Positions 1 to 4,306 of a stretch of DNA of 6,512 nucleotides are shown here, in pieces. Position numbers and translations under genes: made by a program. The notes under the pieces are model-generated. The model saw only the letters and a list, made by a program, of their open reading frames with translations. It made no database searches and was not told the origin of the DNA. The DNA lies in assembly GCA_016867095.1 (NCBI GenBank), contig VGKK01000063.1:1-6512 (forward strand). The letters are read 5' to 3'. Numbering within the stretch: position 1 is the stretch's first letter; every line of letters begins with the position of its first letter. Source of the stretch: Candidatus Omnitrophota bacterium. GTDB taxonomy: Bacteria > Omnitrophota > Gorgyraeia > Gygaellales > Profunditerraquicolaceae.

Positions 1-775
1 ATTCCGCAAAGAGCGCTTTAAGACCGAGGATTTAATTGCGTTAAAGACCTTGAATGCGCAGATGGCGGATTTTATCAAGGCTTGCGTCTTGACCCGGAAA
101 AATATTATTGTTTCCGGCGGTACGGGAAGCGGCAAGACTTCGCTGCTGAATATCCTTTCGGCTTTTATCCCCAATAGCGAGCGCATTGTTACTATTGAGG
201 ATGCCGCGGAATTGAAATTGAGCCAGGAGCACTGGGTGAGGCTGGAGTCCCGCCCGCCCAATATTGAGGGCAGGGGCGCGGTGACTATCAGGGACCTTTT
301 CCGCAATACCTTAAGAATGAGGCCGGACCGGATTATTATCGGAGAATGCCGCGGCATTGAAACGCTGGATATGCTCCAGGCAATGAATACCGGCCACGAC
401 GGCTCAATGACCACGATTCACGCCAATTCCACCCATGATGTTTTAGCCAGGCTGGATTCCATGATTTTAATGTCAGGCGTGGAGCTTCCCATCAGGGCGA
501 TACGCGAAATGGTCGCCTCCGCCATAGATATGATCGTGCATACCGCCCGGCTTTCCGACGGCAGCCGCAAGGTCTTGCAGATAACCGAGCTGGTCGGCAT
601 GAAAGACGATATCCATATTGACCTGAGGGATATTTTCGCCTTTAAGCAGGTCGGTATTGACGGCCAGGGCAGCATCCTGGGCGATTTTACCCCTACCGGC
701 TATATCCCTTCCTTTGTGGAAGAAATCCGGATAAAGGGCATCACCCTCCCCGAACACATCTTCAAAACCCCCTAA
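1..775 (+). CDS. cpaF: CpaF/TadA-family secretion ATPase, 3' part (5' end outside the window)
   Basis: This is the hexameric ATPase that powers Tad/Flp pilus assembly at the cytoplasmic face of the inner membrane. The reading frame is open from base 2, so the gene starts upstream; a TTG at 50 is internal. About 257 residues are visible, against roughly 400-480 for the whole family member, so the N-terminal domain is missing. Visible motifs, counted from the first full codon, are Walker A GGTGSGKT at about 39-46 (bases 116-139), an Asp box TIEDAAEL at 64-71, Walker B RIIIGE at 110-115 and the His box GHDGSMTTIH at 131-140. All the key Lys, Glu and His residues are intact. The C-terminus ends where the family usually ends. 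Its TAA overlaps the ribosome binding site of the next gene, so the two are probably co-transcribed. A general type II/IV secretion ATPase is the alternative, but the His-box wording and the Tad neighbours favour CpaF. Confidence 0.93.
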   Translation, partial: FRKERFKTEDLIALKTLNAQMADFIKACVLTRKNIIVSGGTGSGKTSLLNILSAFIPNSERIVTIEDAAELKLSQEHWVRLESRPPNIEGRGAVTIRDLFRNTLRMRPDRIIIGECRGIETLDMLQAMNTGHDGSMTTIHANSTHDVLARLDSMILMSGVELPIRAIREMVASAIDMIVHTARLSDGSRKVLQITELVGMKDDIHIDLRDIFAFKQVGIDGQGSILGDFTPTGYIPSFVEEIRIKGITLPEHIFKTP

Positions 776-785
776 AGGCCAAGCA

Positions 786-1127
786 ATGGGTATAGTGAAT
801 AAAACCAAAAATACTATTTTAGCCCAGGATGTTAGTATCGCTAATCGCCTTTTTAAAAGAATGAAAGGCTTATTGGGCAGAAAAGAGTTTAAGGCCGGCC
901 AGGCCATTATCCTGGAGCCATGTAATTCCATACATACTTTTTTTATGCGCTTTCCCATAGATGTTTTGTTTGTAGATAAAAATAACCGCGTCATAAAAGT
1001 CAAGTCTTCTTTAAAGCCGTTTCGCCTCAGCCCCATATATTTTAATGCTGCCTTTGCCATTGAATTGCCTTCGGGCATGGCCGAGGCCACATCTACCAGT
1101 CAGGGCGATATTCTTCTTATAGGATAA
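786..1127 (+). CDS. DUF192 family protein
   Basis: This is a 113-residue protein of the DUF192 family, whose biochemical role is not established. The family pattern is clear: an N-terminal 'RLFKRMKGLLGRKEF' stretch at about 22-36, the core IHTFFMRFPIDVLFVD at 49-64, and a C-terminal 'AIELPSGMAE...GDILLIG'. The length is typical for a single-domain member. No N-terminal signal peptide is evident, although many family members carry one. The start is an ATG preceded by AAAGG (774-778), 7 nt upstream and overlapping the cpaF stop codon. The 10-nt gap from cpaF indicates an operon. Base composition is more AT-rich than in the neighbouring pilus genes. Its stop codon is one base from the stop of the convergent transposase-like gene, and I see no terminator between them. 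The family call is firm; a pilus role is only suggested by position. Confidence 0.9.
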   Translation: MGIVNKTKNTILAQDVSIANRLFKRMKGLLGRKEFKAGQAIILEPCNSIHTFFMRFPIDVLFVDKNNRVIKVKSSLKPFRLSPIYFNAAFAIELPSGMAEATSTSQGDILLIG

Positions 1128-1128
1128 G

Positions 1129-2733
1129 TTAGGCGCCAAACCATAGCCGCTTGCCGTCGGAAAGAGTGATTTCTCTTTCGTTTAAGCGGCGACAGGCGTA
1201 TTCCAGCGCTTTAAGGTGGGTAAATCCCTGAGTAGGATGAAAGGTGATTAGGCCATATTCTTCTTGCGGCCGGAAATCCGCTTTCAGGGCGTAAAATTCT
1301 TCCTTAAGGATGGAGAAATCTTTTTTTTCATATGCCGGAGGAAGAAAGAAGCGTTTCATATACAAGTCCAATAATCCAAGATAGTTATCCAGTAGCTGCC
1401 TTAATTCAGAAGCAGTCTGTTTTAATTTCAGGCTCTCAAGCAGAAAAGAGGGCTGGGAGTCGGCTGTGTAAGTAAAAAGCTCCACTTTGCGGTTGAAATC
1501 CTGAAGTGTTTCTTCCAGGTTGGGCCACCGGCTAAGGTAGGCCTTTGCCAGGCATTCGGGAGTAGTTGTCCCCGCGGGCATATTGCTTAATATCACCAGG
1601 CGTATTTTTTCCGCAAGATTTGTCTTTAAGGTGCATCCGTAGAGGCTGACAGATTGGCTTTTATCCGACGCTGATAATTCCAGCTCTATCTCCGCGATAT
1701 AGAAATCCCTTGCTTGCGTCCGGAGGGAAAAAGGTTTAAACTCCCCGATTTTTTTGACCCGGCGGTATTCGGTAAACTGCCAGGGCCACATTCCGAATAT
1801 TAAAGGGCAGTTTCTATTGCGTTCTAAATAAAACCTCTCTATTTCCTCCAGTTTATTCCCGCAGAGGACCAGGTCGGTAATCTTTTTTGCCCGCCCCTCC
1901 AGGCCTAAAATAAAATTAAAGAATTCGGCGGTGGGCGTATCATATCCCGGCGCCATAAAAAGGACGAGAGGGGAATTTTTGTAAAAGGTTTTATTGATAT
2001 AATCTTTGGCATTGTAGATACTGTTTATAAAATCAAAAGGTATATTAGGCACTGACCAGAGGGTATGCATTTGCGCGTCCAGGTAAGCGGTGTCTCCTTC
2101 AGAGAAAACAATTTTCAGGTGGCGTACCTCGGTTAGTATGCCATATAAAGCCCGTAAGATATCGCGGGCTATAGGTTCAGCCCCCTCCAGTTCTTTGAGG
2201 TAGGCGTTAGCTGGTTCTTGCGGCATCTCCAATAACGGGGCATAGAGTAAATACTCTATTTTATCCAGCAGGTTTTTATCGCTAAGCCTCTGGCGCCTTT
2301 TAATAGTTTCTTGAATATAGTAGGTGCCGCCAATCAAGTAATCCATGGCCTTCAGCAAAATTATGCCTGAAGAGAATATGGGTATAGGTGTTTCCAGGGG
2401 GAGTTCTGGCTGGATTTGAGTAGGCGCTTCGACAGGTGTTGGGGATGGAGTTGGCATAGGTAGAGACACTTGAGGTGTTACCACAGGTAATTCCAGCACA
2501 GGCTGGGCTGTGACGGCTGGCGCCGCGGGCTTTATTTTTTCTTGTCTTCGGCCTACCGGCAGGCTTAAGCCCGCCTCTTTAAAGAGCCAATTAATGCTTG
2601 ATTTAGAGACTTTTACTTTAAAGTTTTCTTCTGCTAAAGAGGCTAACCCGCGGCAGCTTAAACGAGGATTATCTCGCTTCTTCTCTAAAATCCAACTCTT
2701 TATTTCCGGATTTAATTTATGAGTTATGCCCAT
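1129..2733 (-). CDS. Transposase-like protein with N-terminal HTH and DDE-type C-terminal half
   Basis: This is a 534-residue protein. Residues 1-63 look like a helix-turn-helix DNA-binding region ('LSCRGLASLAEE...VSKSSINWLFKEAG'). Residues about 69-119 are a Pro/Thr/Val-rich linker. The C-terminal half resembles IS4/IS1634-type DDE transposases, most clearly in Y-x-x-RW-x-x-LE-x(8)-K at 399-416, the usual block of the third catalytic acid (Glu 407). The other acids are less clear. Asp 219 (YLDAQMHTLW) could be the first. Where a D-x-GN motif would be expected the protein reads L-C-G-N near 291, so catalysis may be lost. I chose ATG 2733 because it follows GAGGG (2740-2744). A longer frame starting with TTG at 2799 would begin right against the -10 box and cannot be right for that promoter. 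The gene stands opposite to the tad genes and splits the locus. No terminal inverted repeats are seen around the gene. It may be a decayed or domesticated transposase acting as a DNA-binding protein; that is inference. Confidence 0.7.
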   Translation of the reverse strand: MGITHKLNPEIKSWILEKKRDNPRLSCRGLASLAEENFKVKVSKSSINWLFKEAGLSLPVGRRQEKIKPAAPAVTAQPVLELPVVTPQVSLPMPTPSPTPVEAPTQIQPELPLETPIPIFSSGIILLKAMDYLIGGTYYIQETIKRRQRLSDKNLLDKIEYLLYAPLLEMPQEPANAYLKELEGAEPIARDILRALYGILTEVRHLKIVFSEGDTAYLDAQMHTLWSVPNIPFDFINSIYNAKDYINKTFYKNSPLVLFMAPGYDTPTAEFFNFILGLEGRAKKITDLVLCGNKLEEIERFYLERNRNCPLIFGMWPWQFTEYRRVKKIGEFKPFSLRTQARDFYIAEIELELSASDKSQSVSLYGCTLKTNLAEKIRLVILSNMPAGTTTPECLAKAYLSRWPNLEETLQDFNRKVELFTYTADSQPSFLLESLKLKQTASELRQLLDNYLGLLDLYMKRFFLPPAYEKKDFSILKEEFYALKADFRPQEEYGLITFHPTQGFTHLKALEYACRRLNEREITLSDGKRLWFGA

Positions 2734-2746
2734 ACAAAACCCTCTT

Positions 2747-2770
2747 TTCAAGACAAGACCAGGTCTTGAA
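2747..2770 (-). repeat. Overlapping palindromes in the leader of the transposase-like gene
   Basis: Two mutually exclusive inverted repeats lie between the predicted transcript start (about 2793) and the ribosome binding site. One is a perfect 7-bp palindrome with a one-base centre, CAAGACC/GGTCTTG (2754-2760 and 2762-2768). The other is an 8-bp pair, TTCAAGAC/GTCTTGAA (2747-2754 and 2763-2770), with an 8-nt loop. The second ends directly beside the GAGGG ribosome binding site, so it could limit translation, or the DNA palindrome could bind a dimeric protein. Which applies cannot be told from sequence. Confidence 0.5.
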
Positions 2771-2775
2771 TTTTT

Positions 2776-2849
2776 AGATTGGACATTCTTTTCACTCAAA
2801 ATATACCATAAAAAATGTCCAATGTCAAGAAATCTTCAGATTGGACATT
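2776..2849. repeat. Three copies of ATTGGACATT around the minus-strand promoter
   Basis: The 10-base word ATTGGACATT occurs directly at 2778-2787 and 2840-2849 and inverted (AATGTCCAAT) at 2814-2823. The two direct copies share 12 bases, AGATTGGACATT (2776-2787 and 2838-2849). The inverted middle copy and the distal copy form a 14-bp inverted repeat (2810-2823 and 2840-2853) with a 16-bp spacer. The middle copy fills most of the spacer between the -35 and -10 boxes of the transposase-like gene. One outer copy lies just past its transcript start, and the other lies upstream of -35. This is the arrangement expected of operators for an autoregulator, although a relic of mobile-element ends remains possible. 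Confidence 0.75.
2800..2828 (-). promoter_or_regulatory. Sigma-70-type promoter of the transposase-like gene
   Basis: Read on the minus strand, TTGACA (2828-2823) is a perfect -35 box and TATATT (2805-2800) a one-mismatch -10 box, separated by exactly 17 bp. The predicted transcript start is near 2793, giving a leader of about 60 nt before ATG 2733. The boxes and spacing are identical to those of the pilin promoter at 3090-3118. The spacer is occupied by an ATTGGACATT repeat copy. Confidence 0.75.
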
Positions 2850-2855
2850 TTTTTT

Positions 2856-3089
2856 CGCAAAAAACTACTCAAACTGCGGTTAGGTTGAATTACCCCTAGT
2901 TTTGCTCTAAAAGCTAAGACTCGTTATGGTTGGTAGTGATTTGGGCTCCATTCAGGTTACGCGCAGGAGGTGATTTTAGAGGGGCATCTCGGCTTAGTGG
3001 CCGGAGTTGCTTTGCGCGTTGTTTCCGGCTTGAAATACGGGATTTTGTAGGGGGGAGGAAAGCGGTTTCTTTATTATATATAAATATTC
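2856..3089. other. Intergenic stretch between divergent promoters, no convincing gene
   Basis: About 235 bp separate the operator repeats from the pilin promoter. I see no supported gene. There is a stray strong ribosome-binding-like AGGAGGTGA at 2966-2974. It is followed only by a 26-codon GTG frame whose start falls inside that motif. A 6-bp inverted repeat GCCGGA/TCCGGC (3000-3005 and 3024-3029) is present without a T-tract. The right end (3071-3089) is an AT-rich run directly upstream of the pilin -35 box and could act as an UP element. Confidence 0.5.
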
Positions 3090-3118
3090 TTGACAGGCGC
3101 AGGCAAAGATGTTATATT
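3090..3118 (+). promoter_or_regulatory. Sigma-70-type promoter of the riboswitch-pilin-tadBC operon
   Basis: TTGACA (3090-3095), a 17-bp spacer and TATATT (3113-3118) form a near-consensus promoter. An AT-rich run at 3071-3089 sits immediately upstream. The predicted start near 3125 would place the transcript 5' end just before the riboswitch aptamer, leaving about 265 nt of leader before the first pilin. A strong promoter followed by a riboswitch and terminator is the usual layout of transcription-attenuation control. Confidence 0.85.
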
Positions 3119-3133
3119 TTAAATGCAACACAA

Positions 3134-3275
3134 GGCGGCAACGAAAACGCAAGGCCGAAGGAGGTTCGGCCGCGCAAAGCCACGGGATGATGCTCGCCAA
3201 AAATTTATAATTTTACTGCTTGCGGGGTCAACCTCGTATAACGGGGTAAAAGCGAGAACATTAGCCGGGTTACCG
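3134..3275 (+). promoter_or_regulatory. GEMM-I / cyclic-di-GMP-I type riboswitch aptamer with enlarged P2
   Basis: The family signatures are present: GCGCAAAGCCACGGG at 3172-3186 and AGCCGGGTTACCG at 3263-3275, both close to the known GEMM-I core around A47 and C92 of the Vibrio Vc2 aptamer. The A at 3177 matches A47 and the C at 3273 matches C92. P1b is a 7-bp hairpin GGCCGAA/TTCGGCC (3153-3159, 3165-3171) with loop GGAGG rather than a GNRA tetraloop. P2 is GATGCTCGC (3189-3197) against GCGAG-AA-CATT (3252-3262), with an AA bulge. Its apex holds about 54 nt of extra sequence, including an AT hairpin (3200-3214) and CGGGG/CCTCG hairpins. The 5' strand can be aligned two ways, with the G20 equivalent at 3138 or 3149; in both it is G, which favours c-di-GMP over cGAMP. 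It precedes pilus genes, a fitting target. Class is well supported, ligand less so. Confidence 0.82.
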
Positions 3276-3312
3276 AAAGCCGAGAGATTTTTGTAACTCG
3301 GTTTTTTATTTT
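3264..3312 (+). terminator. Rho-independent terminator forming the riboswitch expression platform
   Basis: The 3' arm CTCGG is followed directly by a U-rich tract (3302-3312, one A interruption). It can close two stems. A short stem, GCCGAG/CTCGGT (3279-3284 with 3297-3302), has a 12-nt loop. A longer 10-bp stem pairs GCCGGGTTAC (3264-3273) with GTAACTCGGT (3293-3302), including two G-U pairs. The 5' arm of the long stem is the conserved 3' strand of the aptamer, so a ligand-bound aptamer would remove it and leave only the weaker stem. This predicts ligand-induced read-through, though the short stem might still terminate. Confidence 0.8.
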
Positions 3313-3389
3313 GCCAGTTAATAATGAGTTTAAAAAAGAATTTAAAAAGAACAAAGTTTTTCGGGGATAAAACCAAAGGGGGTGAAAAA

Positions 3390-3566
3390 ATGTTTGCGCG
3401 AAAGAAAGGCCAGTCAACTCTGGAGTACATCTTGATTTTCACCGCGATTATTGCCGGGATAATTTTTGCTGCCACGCAATTTGTCAAACCTAGAGTGCAA
3501 GGTTCTTTGGACCATGTTTCCCAAGAGATGCAGGATCAAGTAGGCAGAGTTAAATTTGGACAATAA
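3390..3566 (+). CDS. Flp-type pilin 1 (short prepilin)
   Basis: This is a 58-residue prepilin and the first gene after the riboswitch. Its N-terminus MFARKKG is a short basic leader, followed by QSTLEYILIFTAIIAGIIFAATQFV. The expected prepilin-peptidase cut is G7/Q8, giving Glu at +5 and a single hydrophobic helix (about residues 13-30). The short polar tail has none of the Thr-rich extension seen in the next two pilins. The length suits a Flp major pilin. The start ATG at 3390 is chosen because AAAGGGGGTG (3375-3384) lies just upstream. An in-frame ATG at 3324 would add 22 basic residues ahead of the leader, lacks a ribosome binding site and lies only 11 nt past the terminator T-tract. The stop codon abuts the ribosome binding site of the next gene. 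A TadE-like minor pilin is less likely because of the small size. Confidence 0.88.
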   Translation: MFARKKGQSTLEYILIFTAIIAGIIFAATQFVKPRVQGSLDHVSQEMQDQVGRVKFGQ

Positions 3567-3579
3567 GGAGGTGAGCCAA

Positions 3580-3924
3580 ATGTTCAGGACAAAGTTAGGC
3601 AAAAAGGCCCAGACTACCGCGGAATACGCCATTCTCTTCGCCTTGGTTGTGGGCGCGGTAGTGGCCATGCAGATTTATGTCAAGCGCGGCATCCAGGGCA
3701 GGGTCAGGGACGTGGTTGACCATACGGGCTCAGGCGGAGAAGTAGCGGGACAGACCTTGGAATTCACCGCCAGCCAGTATGAGCCGTATTATACTCAATC
3801 CACGGCCTCTACCACACAGAGCTCCACCAGCACCGAACAGATGACAGCCGGCGGAGGCACTTCCAGAGACGCTACCTCGGATGTCACCGTAACCCGTGAA
3901 GCTACTGTTACCGCGGGCGAATAA
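3580..3924 (+). CDS. Flp-type pilin 2 with Ser/Thr-rich tail
   Basis: This is a 114-residue prepilin. The basic leader MFRTKLGKKA is followed by QTTAEYAILFALVVGAVVAMQIYVKRGIQGRVRDVV. The predicted cut is A10/Q11, so the -1 residue is Ala rather than the usual Gly, while Glu stays at +5. The helix and the MQ-x-Y-x-KRG-x-QGR segment are shared with pilin 3, so the two are paralogues. Residues from about 70 onward form a low-complexity Ser/Thr-rich tail (QSTASTTQSSTST...), probably surface exposed and perhaps glycosylated, which is inference. The ATG at 3580 follows AAGGAGG (3565-3571), which overlaps the stop of pilin 1. An in-frame ATG at 3556 lies inside pilin 1 and upstream of that site, so it was rejected. 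It is the second gene of the operon. Confidence 0.88.
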   Translation: MFRTKLGKKAQTTAEYAILFALVVGAVVAMQIYVKRGIQGRVRDVVDHTGSGGEVAGQTLEFTASQYEPYYTQSTASTTQSSTSTEQMTAGGGTSRDATSDVTVTREATVTAGE

Positions 3925-3946
3925 AATATCGAGGGAGGTGAAGAAG

Positions 3947-4270
3947 ATGTTTATCCGTTTGAACAAAGGGGCGCAGAGCACCTTGGAATATGCCGTGATC
4001 ATCGCGGTGGTGGTAGCCGGGCTTGTGGCCATGCAGGTGTATATCAAGCGCGGTTTTCAGGGCAGATTAAGACAGGCATCCGATGATATCGGAGAGCAGT
4101 TTTCTCCGGGGAACACCACCGGTACGACCACAACCACCAGCAGCGTTACCTCTGAGGAGACCGTGACCGGAGGCGCGGCGCCGGTGACCACGACCTCGAG
4201 CACGCAGACCCAAACCCGCTCTGGCAATGAAAATGTGGCGGACTCTACCCAAGAAGATTGGGTAAAATAA
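3947..4270 (+). CDS. Flp-type pilin 3 with Thr-rich tail
   Basis: This is a 107-residue prepilin and a paralogue of pilin 2. The leader MFIRLNKGA is followed by QSTLEYAVIIAVVVAGLVAMQVYIKRGFQGRLRQ. Cutting at A9/Q10 keeps Glu at +5 as in the other three prepilins; a cut at G8/A9 would put Glu at +6. One hydrophobic helix spans about residues 15-32. The C-terminal half is Thr-dominated low complexity (NTTGTTTTTSSVTSEETVTGG...), then a charged end. ATG 3947 is preceded by GGGAGGTG (3933-3940). The alternative ATG at 3896 lies inside the pilin 2 gene and has no matching ribosome binding site. The gap to tadB is 36 nt, and a hairpin overlaps the end of this gene. Having two such paralogues suggests a heteropolymeric fibre or alternative subunits; sequence alone cannot tell which is the major one. 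Confidence 0.88.
   Translation: MFIRLNKGAQSTLEYAVIIAVVVAGLVAMQVYIKRGFQGRLRQASDDIGEQFSPGNTTGTTTTTSSVTSEETVTGGAAPVTTTSSTQTQTRSGNENVADSTQEDWVK
4246..4264 (+). repeat. 7-bp hairpin at the pilin 3 / tadB junction
   Basis: TACCCAA (4246-4252) and TTGGGTA (4258-4264) pair around the loop GAAGA, just before the pilin 3 stop codon at 4268-4270. The sequence that follows is A-rich, not T-rich, so it is not an intrinsic terminator on the plus strand. It may be a processing or stabilising element that lets pilin mRNA outlast the tadB part; this is inference. Confidence 0.5.
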
Positions 4271-4306
4271 AAAATAGCCGAGAAAATAAAGGAGAAAGGA
4301 CAGGCA

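Noticed and set aside
473..1090. Long minus-strand frame across the end of cpaF and DUF192
   Set aside because: It is antisense to two well-supported genes and shows no family resemblance; a shadow frame.
1100..1140. Right-hand end of an insertion sequence matching ATTGGACATT
   Set aside because: I searched by eye around the transposase-like stop codon and found no copy of the repeat or its complement.
2734..2799. N-terminal extension of the transposase-like protein from TTG at 2799
   Set aside because: The TTG directly follows the -10 box, upstream of the predicted transcript start. ATG 2733 has a good ribosome binding site, and the extra codons encode the operator repeat and leader palindrome.
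2810..2855. Intrinsic terminator on the plus strand (14-bp inverted repeat followed by T-run)
   Set aside because: The shape fits, but no plus-strand gene ends nearby. The arms are two of three repeats spread over a minus-strand promoter, so an operator role explains it better.
2930..3190. Open frame of 86 codons on the plus strand
   Set aside because: It runs through the pilin promoter and the first half of the riboswitch aptamer, has no ribosome binding site at its start and an Arg-rich composition unlike the neighbouring proteins.
3324..3389. Longer start for pilin 1
   Set aside because: There is no ribosome binding site. It would place 22 basic residues ahead of a normal prepilin leader, and the ATG at 3390 has AAAGGGGGTG just upstream.
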